This document shows positions 46,094-55,008 of a stretch of 64,000 nucleotides of DNA, piece by piece. Numbering within the stretch: position 1 is the stretch's first letter; each line of letters starts with the position of its first letter. The notes beneath the pieces were generated by a model, which was not told where the DNA came from, did no database searches, and worked only from the letters and a program-made list of their open reading frames with translations. The stretch spans positions 496,001 to 560,000 of the forward strand of contig NZ_VOPH01000001.1 of the NCBI RefSeq assembly GCF_009765275.1, given 5' to 3'. The stretch comes from Chachezhania sediminis. Its GTDB lineage: Bacteria; Pseudomonadota; Alphaproteobacteria; Rhodobacterales; Rhodobacteraceae. The translations under genes were made by a program, and so were the position numbers.

Positions 46094-46121
46094 TTGCAAG
46101 AGTCGCGATTTTTCGTATTTT
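46094..46121 (+). promoter_or_regulatory. Promoter candidate for the rpmF-plsX-fabH unit
   Basis: TTGCAA (46094-46099), 16-bp spacer, TATTTT (46116-46121). Predicted start near 46128 would give a leader of about 335 nt before rpmF. Confidence 0.5.
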
Positions 46122-46221
46122 CGCGCGCTCACGGAGTTTTGGGTTGGACAAGCGCACCATCCCGTCCTAAACGCGCGACACTCTCCCGCGACGCCCGTTC
46201 GAATGTCCGTGCCGTCAGGCC

Positions 46222-46395
46222 GCCCAGCGGCGACAGGCAGGAGACCGAACAGAGGTGCCGGAGGGCCATAGCGCCGAAGGCGAAACGTAAAGACAAGGTC
46301 GACAGCGGCAGACCAGGACTACGCCGCCGGCGATACGAGAAGAGACCGCCGAAGGCGACACGACAAGACAGTGCCGAAGGCGACAGTGAAGACAG
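46222..46395 (+). promoter_or_regulatory. Leader with five imperfect tandem mini-hairpin units before rpmF
   Basis: Five units begin near 46222, 46271, 46322, 46348 and 46372. Each starts with GCC-NNN-GGCGA (GCCGAAGGCGA in three of them) and continues with a purine-rich GACA-containing tail. GCCGAAGGC folds as a 3-bp stem with a GAA triloop. The stretch is almost free of T on the plus strand. No open frame is convincing here. It is the main content of the 411-bp gap 46052-46462. Confidence 0.55.
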
Positions 46396-46462
46396 ATACA
46401 CCGGCGGCCTGGACCGCCTACCGACAACGACAGACGCAAGACCAAGGATCAAGGGTTCAGAC

Positions 46463-46669
46463 ATGGCCGTTCATCAGAACAAGGTTTCCAAATCGCGCCG
46501 CAACAACCGTCGCGCGCACGATGCACTGGTTGCCGCAAATCCCAACGAATGCAGCAACTGCGGCGAGCTGCGGCGCCCGCACCACGTCTGCCCGTCCTGC
46601 GGCCATTACGATGCCCGCGAAGTCGTGGCGATGGCTGACGAAGTCGAGCTGGACGAAGACGCGGCATAA
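46463..46669 (+). CDS. rpmF: 50S ribosomal protein L32
   Basis: A 68-residue L32: [20 protein letters not shown], then the zinc-ribbon pairs NECSNCGEL and [10 protein letters not shown] (CxxC twice) and an acidic tail. Component of the large ribosomal subunit. Start follows AAGGATCAAGGG. Next to plsX and fabH, as in most bacteria. Confidence 0.96.
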   Translation: MAVHQNKVSKSRRNNRRAHDALVAANPNECSNCGELRRPHHVCPSCGHYDAREVVAMADEVELDEDAA

Positions 46670-46762
46670 GGTCTTGTTTTCGCGCGTCCGCCCTGTCCGC
46701 CCTCCCCTTGGATGTGCGGACATGCGGCCGCATCGGGGCCCCGCACGTGCAGGGACGGACGC

Positions 46763-47923
46763 ATGACATCCTCTGCTGAGGACCGTTCGAATACCGCCAG
46801 CAGCGATACCCGTCTGCATATTGCGGATGGGGCGATGAAGCGCGTGGTGATCTCGGTCGACGCGATGGGGGGCGATCAGGGCCCGGCCGCGGTTGTGGCC
46901 GGTTGTGCCAAGGCCGCCAAGACCCACCCCGAAATGGCCTTTATCCTGCATGGTCCCGAACAGCACCTGAAGAAGCTTGTCCGCGCTAAGCTCAAGCGCC
47001 TGGAAGGTCGGGTCGAGATTCGCGATGCCACCGAGGTGGTCCGGATGGAGGACAAGCCCAGCCATGTCATGCGGCACGGTCAGGGCACCTCGATGTGGTC
47101 GGCCCTGGATTCCGTGCGCGACGGCGATGCGGCCGTGGCCGTGTCCTGCGGCAATACCGGTGCTCTGATGGCTTCGGCGATGATCCGCCTGCGCAAGCAG
47201 AAGGGCGTGAACCGCCCGGCCATCGCGGCGCTCTGGCCCTCGCGCAATCCCCAGGGTTTCAACGTCATGCTGGACATCGGCGCGGACATCCGCGCCGACG
47301 CGCAGGACCTGCTGCGCTATGCGGTCATGGGCGCCTCTTATGCGCGCAACGGCCTGGACCTGAAGCGCCCCCGTGTCGGCCTGCTGAACGTGGGCATCGA
47401 GGAACACAAGGGCCGGCCAGAGCTTCACGAAGCCCACAGCCTGATCGAACGCTTCGCCGAAGACGGCGGCTATGATTACGCCGGCTATGTCGAAGGCGGC
47501 GATATTCCCGGCGATATCGTCGATGTGATCGTCACCGACGGCTTTACCGGCAACATCGCCGTGAAGACCGGCGAAGGCACCGCGTCCCTGTTCGGCGACC
47601 TGCTGAAAGAGGCGTTCAAGTATTCGCCGATGTCCCGCTTTGCCTCGCTTCTGGCGCTGACCTCGCTCCGCCGCCTGAAGAAACGCATCGACCCGCGGCG
47701 GGTGAATGGCGGCGTGTTCCTGGGCCTGAACGGCACCGTGGTGAAAAGCCACGGAAACGCCGATGCGACCGCTGTCGCAGCCGCTGTCAGGCTGGCTTTC
47801 CTTCTCGGACAGACCGGCTTCAACGAAAGACTGGCAGCGCGGGTTGCATCCGCCGCTGCGCTTTCACAGAATGGTGCGAATGCGGGCAATAATGACCCGG
47901 ATTCGGACAGGAAGCAGGCATGA
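46763..47923 (+). CDS. plsX: Phosphate acyltransferase PlsX
   Basis: A 386-residue enzyme that makes acyl-phosphate from acyl-ACP for phospholipid synthesis. Signature segments: ISVDAMGGDQGPAAVV near the start, SCGNTGALMA, GFNVMLDIGAD and VTDGFTGNIAVKTGEG. ATG 46763 has AGGGA upstream; the first 28 residues before VVISVDAMGGD are an unusual extension. Ends 25 bp before the fabH ATG. Confidence 0.96.
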   Translation: MTSSAEDRSNTASSDTRLHIADGAMKRVVISVDAMGGDQGPAAVVAGCAKAAKTHPEMAFILHGPEQHLKKLVRAKLKRLEGRVEIRDATEVVRMEDKPSHVMRHGQGTSMWSALDSVRDGDAAVAVSCGNTGALMASAMIRLRKQKGVNRPAIAALWPSRNPQGFNVMLDIGADIRADAQDLLRYAVMGASYARNGLDLKRPRVGLLNVGIEEHKGRPELHEAHSLIERFAEDGGYDYAGYVEGGDIPGDIVDVIVTDGFTGNIAVKTGEGTASLFGDLLKEAFKYSPMSRFASLLALTSLRRLKKRIDPRRVNGGVFLGLNGTVVKSHGNADATAVAAAVRLAFLLGQTGFNERLAARVASAAALSQNGANAGNNDPDSDRKQA

Positions 47924-47948
47924 CGCAAAGCTGTATGGTGACGGTGCT

Positions 47949-48920
47949 ATGGTAGTTCGAGCAGTTGTCACCGGGACCGGACACTACCTGCCGGAACGTG
48001 TCGTCGAAAATGCCGAGTTCGAAAAGACCCTCGACACCAACGACGAATGGATTCGCGCGCGCTCGGGTATCGAACGCCGCCATTTCGCCGCCGAGGGCGA
48101 GACGACCTCGCAGATGGCCACCTGCGCCGCGCGGAACGCGCTGAAGGATGCAGGGTTGCAGCCGTCGGATATCGACGCGATCGTTCTGGCCACCTCGACC
48201 GCAGATTTCACCTTCCCTTCCGCAGCCACCATGGTGCAGGCGGAACTGGGGATGGAAAACGGCTTCGCGTTCGACGTTCAGGCCGTCTGCGCAGGCTTTG
48301 CCTATGCGCTGGCCAATGCGAATGCCCTGATCATCTCGGGCCAGGCACGCCGCGTGCTGGTGATCGGTGCGGAAACCTTCAGCCGGATCATGGACTGGAC
48401 CGACCGGTCGACCTGCGTCCTGTTCGGCGACGGTGCCGGCGCGCTGGTACTGGAAGCGCAGGACGGCCAGGGCACGCCCGCCGACCGCGGGATCCTGTCG
48501 ACCGACCTGAATTCCGACGGGCGCTACAGGGACCTTCTTTACGTCGATGGCGGCGTGTCCACGCAATCCACTGGCGTCCTGCGGATGCAGGGCAACAAGG
48601 TCTTCCGCCATGCCGTTGAAAAGCTTGCCAAAACTGCTGAAAAGGCGCTGGAAAAAGCGGGGTTGACCCCGGCCGATGTCGACTGGATCGTGCCGCACCA
48701 GGCCAATATCCGGATCATCCAGGGCACCGCGCAGAAAATGGGCGTTCCGATGGAAAAGGTCGTGGTGACCGTTCAGGACCACGGCAATACCTCGGCCGCG
48801 TCGATCCCGCTGGCGCTGTCGGTGGGCCGCGAGCGCGGCCAGATCAAGCAGGGCGACATCGTCGTGACCGAAGCGATCGGCGGCGGGCTGGCCTGGGGGG
48901 CCGTGGTCATCCGCTGGTAG
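47949..48920 (+). CDS. fabH: Beta-ketoacyl-ACP synthase III
   Basis: A 323-residue enzyme, the usual length, that starts fatty acid synthesis by joining acetyl-CoA and malonyl-ACP. Catalytic Cys in DVQAVCAGFAYAL (about residue 113), His in VPHQANIRII (about 246) and Asn in DHGNTSAASIP (about 276). The ATG at 47949 fits the family start (VVRAVVTGTGHYLPE). A hairpin follows the stop. Confidence 0.96.
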   Translation: MVVRAVVTGTGHYLPERVVENAEFEKTLDTNDEWIRARSGIERRHFAAEGETTSQMATCAARNALKDAGLQPSDIDAIVLATSTADFTFPSAATMVQAELGMENGFAFDVQAVCAGFAYALANANALIISGQARRVLVIGAETFSRIMDWTDRSTCVLFGDGAGALVLEAQDGQGTPADRGILSTDLNSDGRYRDLLYVDGGVSTQSTGVLRMQGNKVFRHAVEKLAKTAEKALEKAGLTPADVDWIVPHQANIRIIQGTAQKMGVPMEKVVVTVQDHGNTSAASIPLALSVGRERGQIKQGDIVVTEAIGGGLAWGAVVIRW

Positions 48921-48959
48921 GCCGAAGACCGCACAACCGACACACGACCCACGCGAAAG

Positions 48960-48984
48960 ACGGCCGGTGCCCTGCGCCGGCCGT
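48960..48984 (+). terminator. Hairpin terminator after fabH
   Basis: ACGGCCGG and CCGGCCGT are exact arms with a 9-base loop, 40 bp after the fabH stop. No strong T-run. Confidence 0.55.
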
Positions 48985-49017
48985 GTCGATTCAACTGGTT
49001 CGCGCAATTCATTGATA

Positions 49018-49047
49018 TTGACACTGAAATTCCCCCGCCCCTATTGT
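49018..49047 (+). promoter_or_regulatory. Promoter of ihfA
   Basis: Consensus TTGACA (49018-49023), 18-bp spacer, TATTGT (49042-49047). Predicted start about 15 bp before the ihfA ATG region (49071). Confidence 0.6.
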
Positions 49048-49070
49048 TCCACCAAACAACGGGGAACAGT

Positions 49071-49376
49071 ATGGGTGAAAAAACTGTCACGCGGATGGAC
49101 CTGAGCGAAGCGGTGTTCCGCGAAGTCGGCCTGTCCCGCAACGAGAGCGCCCAGCTTGTGGAGAGCATGCTGGAACACATGTCCGACGCGCTGGTGCGCG
49201 GCGAGCAGGTGAAGATCTCGTCCTTCGGCACGTTCAGCGTGCGCGAGAAATCGGCCCGCGTTGGCCGCAACCCGAAAACCGGCCAGGAAGTGCCGATCCA
49301 GCCGCGCCGGGTGCTGACCTTCCGGCCGTCGCACCTGATGAAGGACCGCGTCGCGGCCGGCAACCGCAAGGATTGA
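49071..49376 (+). CDS. ihfA: Integration host factor subunit alpha
   Basis: A 101-residue HU/IHF fold protein that bends DNA with IhfB. Typical segments: [34 protein letters not shown] and [19 protein letters not shown], with the Pro that intercalates into DNA. ACGGGGA precedes the ATG. The MerR gene starts 7 bp after the stop. Confidence 0.95.
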   Translation: MGEKTVTRMDLSEAVFREVGLSRNESAQLVESMLEHMSDALVRGEQVKISSFGTFSVREKSARVGRNPKTGQEVPIQPRRVLTFRPSHLMKDRVAAGNRKD

Positions 49377-49383
49377 AGACCCC

Positions 49384-51648
49384 ATGGCCAAGTCGCCAGA
49401 TGCCTTCCGGACCATCAGCGAAGTGGCGGAATGGCTGGGAGTACAGGCCCATGTACTGCGGTTCTGGGAAGGCAAGTTCACTCAGGTCCGCCCGGTAAAA
49501 CGGGCCGGTGGCCGGCGGTATTACCGCCCGGCCGACATGGTGCTTCTGGGCGGAATCAAGGTTCTGCTGCACGAAGAGGGCATGACCATCAAGGCCGTGC
49601 AGAAGATGCTGCGCGAATCCGGCGTGTCCTCGGTGGCTGACCGGTCTCCCCCTCTGGACGACATCCCGACACGGACCGACACCGCTTCCGTGTCCGGTCC
49701 CGAAACCGATTCCGACCTGCAAGATTACGAGGACGACGCCGTGGCGAGTGAGCCGGACGAGGCCGACAAGCAGATCTCCTTCGACCTGGGCGCAGGTGCC
49801 GCATCGCCCCGCGTGGTCGATACCCGCCCCAAGCCCATCGCCACCACTGCCCCGCACCCCGATGCTGCAGAGGACGAGGCCCCAAGGCCCGCCCGACCGG
49901 CCGCGCGCGTCAAGCGCGCCGCCGCGGCCACGGAGGCCCCGGCCGACAATCTGCCACAGACGCCCGACGATGTATCCCAGACACCGCCGGACCCCGCCGA
50001 CGCACCCGGAAACGACCCGTTGCCGGGTTCGGGAAACACATTGACCGAGGTGGATACCGAAGTCCCCGATACGCTCGCCGCAGCCGAAGAAAAAGAGGCC
50101 GGTATCCTTCCGGCCGGGTCCGAATCCGAGCCCGCAGATGACCTCTGGGTCGATGACGAGCCGACCGAGGCGAGTCCCGTCAATGACATGCCCAAGGTCG
50201 CTGAGATCGCAGAGGCAGAGGCAGAGGCAGAGGCAGAAGCCCTCTCCCAGGACGAAGACACAGTCGAGGGCCTGCCCGAAGCCGTTCTGACCGCGCCCGA
50301 CGACACTGAGGTCGAGGAACCGGCCGATTCTTTGGATGCAGCGTCCGGGGAAGAGCCCGTCGAGGCCGATCCGGTCGAAGAAGAACTGGAGGCTGTCGGA
50401 GAACAGCCGGAGACCGTGACCATCGAAGAAGAGCCGCTCGAAGACGAGTCGGCCCCCCTTGCGGATGCCACCGAGGACGCGCCTGGAGAAACAGACGCGC
50501 CCGAACTGGACACCATCGAGGCAACTGCCGGGGAGGAGGCCGTCGAAGACGAGCCTGAATCGCTTGAGACCGTTGCTTTGGCAGAATCGAAAACCCCCGA
50601 AGCAACCGCCGATCGGCCTTCCGAGGAGGACCCGGCCGAGGACGAACTGTCCGAAGATGAACCGGCAGAGGACGATCGCGGACCTCTGACAGCGGCCATA
50701 GATGAGGAAGCATCCTCGGATGAGCCCGACGCCCTGGAAGCTGCCACCCGCGACGACCTTGCCGAAGAGCAATCGGCAGAGGAAGAACCCAAAGCTCTCG
50801 GCACCGGCGCCGACGAGGACCTGGCCGCAGAGGACCTGACAGAGGACGCGCCGGAAGCTGTCGAGGCCATCGCCACGGGGGAACTTCCGACCGAAAGCCC
50901 GACAGAGGATGAACCGGAAGCCATTGCGCTGCCCACCGAGGAAGAGCCGGCTGACGCGGAACTGAAGTCCCTTGCGGTGACGGCTGACGACGCCCCCACC
51001 GAAGCGGAGCCGGCGACGCTTGAAGCGACGGCAGATCCGAAGCCCGACGAAGACGAGAAGACAGAGGAAGAATCGGACGTTCCAGAGGCCGTCGCTGAAC
51101 TGACCTCCGAGGAGGACGCCGCCGAAGACGAGCCGGAAGTGGTCGACATGGAGGCCGGGGAAGATCCTGCGGAAGACGCCCCCATCTACGACGAGCCCGA
51201 CGCCGTGGAGTTGATCGCAGAGGAAGAGCCATTCGAAGAAGAGCTTCTGGAAGAAGAACCGGAGGCCATCGAAGCGAAGGCAGAGGGCCATCAGGAAGAA
51301 GACCTACCGGAAGACGTCGAGGACGAGCCGCAAGAAGACGCGGAAAGGGACACGGGCGATCCGGAACAAGAATCGGTCGATGTCACGGGCGAGGTCCTGC
51401 CCGCAGTCGCGATGGAGGCGGTTGCCGAGGAGGCCCCTGCCCCGGAGTTGCCGGATCGCATGGCCGACAGCGCGGCGGGCAAGAATCCGATGGACGATTA
51501 TCTGGCGGGAATCGAGGCCGCTCCGGGGCCGCTTTCGCGGGTCATAGGGCTGCAGGCAACGGTGAACCTGCCCGTCAGGGAACTGGCGCCACTGGTGCAG
51601 GCCCTGCGCGACTGGGTCGACCGGGCGCGGCCGCCGGCCGGATACTGA
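49384..51648 (+). CDS. MerR-type regulator with very long acidic C-terminal region
   Basis: A 754-residue protein. Residues 8-78 are a MerR winged helix ([25 protein letters not shown] in split form, [20 protein letters not shown]). Residues 80-690 are low-complexity, about half Glu/Asp/Ala/Pro, with loose repeats such as EEEPEA and DEPEA. The last 60 residues are again ordered ([37 protein letters not shown]). Relatives next to ihfA are usually short, so the acidic middle is a large expansion. No frameshift is seen. A terminator and tRNA-Pro follow. Confidence 0.85.
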   Translation: MAKSPDAFRTISEVAEWLGVQAHVLRFWEGKFTQVRPVKRAGGRRYYRPADMVLLGGIKVLLHEEGMTIKAVQKMLRESGVSSVADRSPPLDDIPTRTDTASVSGPETDSDLQDYEDDAVASEPDEADKQISFDLGAGAASPRVVDTRPKPIATTAPHPDAAEDEAPRPARPAARVKRAAAATEAPADNLPQTPDDVSQTPPDPADAPGNDPLPGSGNTLTEVDTEVPDTLAAAEEKEAGILPAGSESEPADDLWVDDEPTEASPVNDMPKVAEIAEAEAEAEAEALSQDEDTVEGLPEAVLTAPDDTEVEEPADSLDAASGEEPVEADPVEEELEAVGEQPETVTIEEEPLEDESAPLADATEDAPGETDAPELDTIEATAGEEAVEDEPESLETVALAESKTPEATADRPSEEDPAEDELSEDEPAEDDRGPLTAAIDEEASSDEPDALEAATRDDLAEEQSAEEEPKALGTGADEDLAAEDLTEDAPEAVEAIATGELPTESPTEDEPEAIALPTEEEPADAELKSLAVTADDAPTEAEPATLEATADPKPDEDEKTEEESDVPEAVAELTSEEDAAEDEPEVVDMEAGEDPAEDAPIYDEPDAVELIAEEEPFEEELLEEEPEAIEAKAEGHQEEDLPEDVEDEPQEDAERDTGDPEQESVDVTGEVLPAVAMEAVAEEAPAPELPDRMADSAAGKNPMDDYLAGIEAAPGPLSRVIGLQATVNLPVRELAPLVQALRDWVDRARPPAGY

Positions 51649-51685
51649 GGAAACGCCAACGGACGGCAGCGCGGGCAAAGGAAGC

Positions 51686-51720
51686 GGGAAATCGACCGGA
51701 CAAAAGACCGGATTTCCCCT
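51686..51720 (+). terminator. Intrinsic terminator of the MerR gene
   Basis: GGGAAAT and ATTTCCC, plus inner CCGG/CCGG, form a stem around ACAAAAGA, followed by CCTT. Confidence 0.6.
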
Positions 51721-51747
51721 TGCCCCCGCAGTCAAAAAGGGTATGAA
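51720..51747 (+). promoter_or_regulatory. Promoter candidate for tRNA-Pro
   Basis: TTGCCC (51720-51725), 16-bp spacer, TATGAA (51742-51747), 12 bp before the tRNA. Confidence 0.5.
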
Positions 51748-51758
51748 GACCTCCACGT

Positions 51759-51835
51759 CGGGCTATGGCGCAGTCTGGTAGCGCGTCCGTCTGGGGGACG
51801 GAAGGTCGTAGGTTCAAGTCCTGCTAGCCCGACCA
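51759..51835 (+). tRNA. tRNA-Pro (anticodon GGG)
   Basis: A 77-base cloverleaf: acceptor CGGGCTA/TAGCCCG, D arm GCGC-AGTCTGGTA-GCGC, anticodon arm TCCGT-CTGGGGG-ACGGA with GGG as anticodon, T arm GTAGG-TTCAAGT-CCTGC, discriminator A and encoded CCA. It reads CCC/CCU proline codons. Confidence 0.96.
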
Positions 51836-51885
51836 AAAACACCCCGAACACCGCCGATCCGCGGCACGAAGCGGAGGGAATGACG

Positions 51886-52974
51886 ATGACCGGGGTCCTT
51901 GCAAATCAGCAGATCGAAGCCCTGATCGCCGGTGGCGCAATTGCCGCCGATCCTCCCGTGATTCCCGAACAGATCCAGCCGGCCAGCCTTGATTTGCGGC
52001 TGGGCAACGTGGCCTATCGCGTCCGCGCGTCCTTTCTGGCCGGCGCGGGCCGGACGGTCATGGATCGCCTGGCGGAATTCGAGATGCACCGGATCGACCT
52101 GTCGAACGGTGCCGTGCTGGAAAAGGGCTGTGTCTACCTTGTGCCGCTGGCCGAACGGCTGGTCCTGCCCGAAGGCATCTCGGCTGTGGCCAATGCCAAG
52201 AGCTCGACCGGACGGCTGGACCTGCTGACCCGTACGATCACCGATGGCGGCGTGGAATTCGACCGGATGCCGGCCGGCTATACCGGCCCGATCTACGCCG
52301 AGATCTGCCCGCGGTCCTTCTCTGTCCTTGTGCGTCCCGGGATGCGGCTGAACCAGATCCGGTTCCGCGACGGTCAGGCAGTTCTGTCGGATGACGAGCT
52401 GAAGGCGCTGCACGCCGAAATGCCGCTGGTCGCGACCGACGATGCGACGCCTGCCCTAATCAAGGACGGGCTGGGCTTTTCCGTGGATCTGCGGCCTGCG
52501 CAGGACGACCTTGTCGGCTATCGCGCCAAGCCCCATGCCGGGGTGATCGACCTGGACCGGATCGGAGCCTATGCCCCGCGGGATTTCTGGGAAGAAATCC
52601 GCACCGACCGCGAAAGCATCATCCTGGATCCCGGCGCCTTCTATATCCTTGTCAGCCGCGAGGCGGTGCACATCCCGCCGACCCATGCGGCCGAAATGGC
52701 GCCCTACCTGGCGATGGTCGGCGAATTCCGCGTGCACTATGCCGGATTCTTCGATCCGGGTTTCGGCCATGCCGCTGCCGGGGGCACCGGCGCGCGCGGC
52801 GTGCTGGAAGTCCGCTGCCACGAGGCGCCCTTTGTCTTGGAACACGGGCAGGTCGTGGGCCGGCTGGTCTACGAACGCATGTCGGAACGGCCCACACGGC
52901 TGTATGGCGCCGATATCGCGTCGAACTATCAGGGCCAGGGCCTGAAGCTGGCCAAGCACTTCGCGGCGGGCTGA
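51886..52974 (+). CDS. dcd: 2'-deoxycytidine 5'-triphosphate deaminase, double-length form
   Basis: A 362-residue protein with two dUTPase-like beta folds, as in alphaproteobacterial Dcd. It deaminates dCTP to dUTP on the way to dTTP. The first half has the active-site segments IQPASLDLRLG, AKSSTGRLDLLTR and DGGVEFDRMPAGYTGPIY. ATG 51886 sits 7 bases from GGAGGGA; ATG 51880 is too close. Starts 50 bp after the tRNA. Confidence 0.92.
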   Translation: MTGVLANQQIEALIAGGAIAADPPVIPEQIQPASLDLRLGNVAYRVRASFLAGAGRTVMDRLAEFEMHRIDLSNGAVLEKGCVYLVPLAERLVLPEGISAVANAKSSTGRLDLLTRTITDGGVEFDRMPAGYTGPIYAEICPRSFSVLVRPGMRLNQIRFRDGQAVLSDDELKALHAEMPLVATDDATPALIKDGLGFSVDLRPAQDDLVGYRAKPHAGVIDLDRIGAYAPRDFWEEIRTDRESIILDPGAFYILVSREAVHIPPTHAAEMAPYLAMVGEFRVHYAGFFDPGFGHAAAGGTGARGVLEVRCHEAPFVLEHGQVVGRLVYERMSERPTRLYGADIASNYQGQGLKLAKHFAAG

Positions 52975-52980
52975 CCGAAA

Positions 52981-53448
52981 CTATTTTCCGAAAGCCTCTG
53001 CGGCCTTTTCGCTGGCGATCTGGGCCTGCTTCCGGGCGCGTTTGACCTTGCGGCGGAACTTTTCCGCCTCGAAAGCCAGCGCCTGCTGTTCCTCTTCCGA
53101 CCTGCCCTCGGCCCCGGCGTTCAGGGCCGCGACAGCGGCGGCGTGCCGTTTCTCGATCTTCTGGGCGCGGCGTTCCGCCTCCTCGGCCTGCAGCTGCAGC
53201 TCTGCCGGCGTGACCTCGGCCGCGGGTTCAGAGGCGGGCGGCGAAGGCGGCGGTACGGCAGAAGCTCTGGGCTCGGGATCGGGCAGCGGCACGATCCCAA
53301 CCTCATCCTGTTCGGGCCTTGCTGCGGCCTTGCCGCTCTTGCCCTTCTTCTTGCCCGACAGCGCATCCATGCCGACGTCCACGCCGGTCTTCACGGCTTT
53401 TCTGATGAAAATCGCCATGATCATGTTGATGAGCCGGTTCATGTCCAT
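52981..53448 (-). CDS. Coiled-coil protein of unknown function
   Basis: A 155-residue protein: a short amphipathic N-terminus (RLINMIMAIFIRKAVKTG), a Lys-rich stretch, a Pro/Ser-rich linker (about 50-80) and a long charged helix (85-155, EAEERRAQKIEKRHAAA and FRRKVKRARKQAQIASEKAA) likely to form a coiled coil. Not TatA, the gene often found after scpB in relatives. GGGAG precedes the ATG. Convergent with dcd, 6 bp between stops. Confidence 0.75.
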   Translation of the reverse strand: MDMNRLINMIMAIFIRKAVKTGVDVGMDALSGKKKGKSGKAAARPEQDEVGIVPLPDPEPRASAVPPPSPPASEPAAEVTPAELQLQAEEAERRAQKIEKRHAAAVAALNAGAEGRSEEEQQALAFEAEKFRRKVKRARKQAQIASEKAAEAFGK

Positions 53449-53528
53449 AAGTTCACTCCCGGATGTCTTGGCCGTTGATGTAACATATCAACCTTTCAAT
53501 TGCAGGGGGTCGGCAAGCTCTGTTTCGG

Positions 53529-54215
53529 TCATTCCTCGAACAGTTCGCTCTGACCGTCGCCGGTGGCGTCGTCTTCATCGTCGCTGCCGTTTTCACCGGC
53601 GGCCATCGCACCCGGCGGCAGGCGGTTGTCCAGCAGCCCCGCGGCGCGCAGTTCCTTCAGCCCCGGCAGGTCGCGCGCGGTCTCCAGGCTGAAATGGTCC
53701 AGGAATTCAGGCGTCACCACGAAGGTCACCGGTCGGCCCGGGGTCATCTTGCGGCGGCCCAGGCGGATCCAGTCCAGTTCCAACAGCTGGTCGATGGTGC
53801 CGCGGGACACCGACACGCCCCGGATCTCCTCGATTTCCGCCCGTGTGACGGGCTGGTGATAGGCCACGATGGCCAGGGTTTCGATTGCGGCGCGGGACAG
53901 TTTGCGGACCTCGGTCGATTCCTTCTGCATCAGGAAGGCCAGGTCCGGCGCGGTGCGAAAGGCCCAGGCATCGCCTACGCGCATCAGGCGCACGCCGCGG
54001 CCTTCGTACCGCTTGCGCAGATAGGCCACCGCCTCGGCCGCGTCGCAGCCATGGGGCATGCGGGCCGCCATGTCGCGCAGTGTCAGCGGATGGGCCGAAG
54101 CAAAGAGCATGGCTTCGACCATGCGCTCCTGCTCGCCCATGGGCGGGGCTTCGAACAGGCTTTCGGTTTCCGTGTCCCGTTCGGCCTGCGGCTCCTGGTG
54201 TTCGTCGTCAGTCAC
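53529..54215 (-). CDS. scpB: Segregation and condensation protein B
   Basis: About 228 residues from the GTG at 54215, which overlaps the scpA stop by 8 bases; a TTG at 54251 is less likely. The two winged-helix domains of ScpB cover residues 25-180 (MVEAMLFASAHPLTLRDMA, LAIVAYHQPVTRAEIEEIRG, FLDHFSL). The C-terminal 35 residues are acidic and disordered. Works with ScpA and SMC in chromosome compaction. Confidence 0.93.
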   Translation of the reverse strand: MTDDEHQEPQAERDTETESLFEAPPMGEQERMVEAMLFASAHPLTLRDMAARMPHGCDAAEAVAYLRKRYEGRGVRLMRVGDAWAFRTAPDLAFLMQKESTEVRKLSRAAIETLAIVAYHQPVTRAEIEEIRGVSVSRGTIDQLLELDWIRLGRRKMTPGRPVTFVVTPEFLDHFSLETARDLPGLKELRAAGLLDNRLPPGAMAAGENGSDDEDDATGDGQSELFEE

Positions 54216-55008
54216 GTCTGTCGTCCCGCCGCCGCAATTCGATCGGGGCAAAGGTGTCGGATTGCCGGATGTCCAGCTGACCTTCCTTCACCAGTTGCAG
54301 TGATGCGGCAAAGGTCGCCGCAGTCGCGGACCGGCGCATCACCGGATCGACCCGCCATCCTTCGGGCAGGAAGGCCGACAGGTCGGTCCATGCGCCCTGG
54401 AAGCGGACCAGCCCGCGCATCCGGTCCAGTGCCTGTTCCATCGTGTAGACCCGATCACGGTCCAGCACGAAGGGGCGGAATTCGTCCTTCGTCCGGATCC
54501 GCGCATAGGCATGCATCAGGTCCAGAAGAGTTGCGGAATAGCTGACCTTACGCACCCGGGCAACCTCTTCGGCCTCGCCCCTTGCAAAGACGTCCCGGCC
54601 CAGCCGGTTCCGCGCCATCAGCTGTGCGGCGGCATCGCGCATCGCCTGCAGCCGTTCCAGCTGGAAGGCCAGGTGGGCGGCCAGTTCCTCGCCCGACGGC
54701 CCTTCCTCTTCCGGGTCTGGCGGCAGCAGCAGGCGGGACTTCAGAAAGGCCAGCCAGGCCGCCATCACAAGGTAATCGGCCGCCAGTTCGATCCGAAGCG
54801 CCTTGGCCTTTTCGACAAAGGCCAGATATTGCTTGGCCAGCGCCAGGATCGAGATCTTGCGCAGGTCCACCTTCTGGGTCCGCGACAGCATCAGCAGCAC
54901 GTCCAGCGGACCTTCGTATCCGTCGACATCGACGATCAGGGCCTCGGCCGCGACTCTTTCTGCGACGGAAAGCGGTCGGTCGTCTTCTTCGAATTCCTCG
55001 GCGCTCAC
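54208..55008 (-). CDS. scpA: Segregation and condensation protein A
   Basis: A 266-residue kleisin: N-terminal SMC-binding part (DVDGYEGPLDVLLMLSRTQKVDL, ILALAKQYL, YLVMAAWLAFLKSRLLLP), a middle that binds ScpB, and a C-terminal winged helix (VMRRSATAATFAASLQLVKEG). The start is GTG at 55008, overlapping the nagZ stop (GTGA). Translationally coupled on both sides. Confidence 0.94.
   Translation of the reverse strand: MSAEEFEEDDRPLSVAERVAAEALIVDVDGYEGPLDVLLMLSRTQKVDLRKISILALAKQYLAFVEKAKALRIELAADYLVMAAWLAFLKSRLLLPPDPEEEGPSGEELAAHLAFQLERLQAMRDAAAQLMARNRLGRDVFARGEAEEVARVRKVSYSATLLDLMHAYARIRTKDEFRPFVLDRDRVYTMEQALDRMRGLVRFQGAWTDLSAFLPEGWRVDPVMRRSATAATFAASLQLVKEGQLDIRQSDTFAPIELRRRDDRRD

Noticed and set aside
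46222-46395. CRISPR or small coding gene in the rpmF leader
   Set aside because: Units are imperfect, irregularly spaced and without spacers. Frames across it (46129-46464 minus, 46094 plus) have no sensible composition; the plus frame only runs into rpmF.
49725-51185. Ser-rich 486-codon minus-strand frame
   Set aside because: It is only the complement of the Glu/Asp codons of the MerR acidic tract (GAG/GAA to CTC/TTC, shifted to TCC/TCG).
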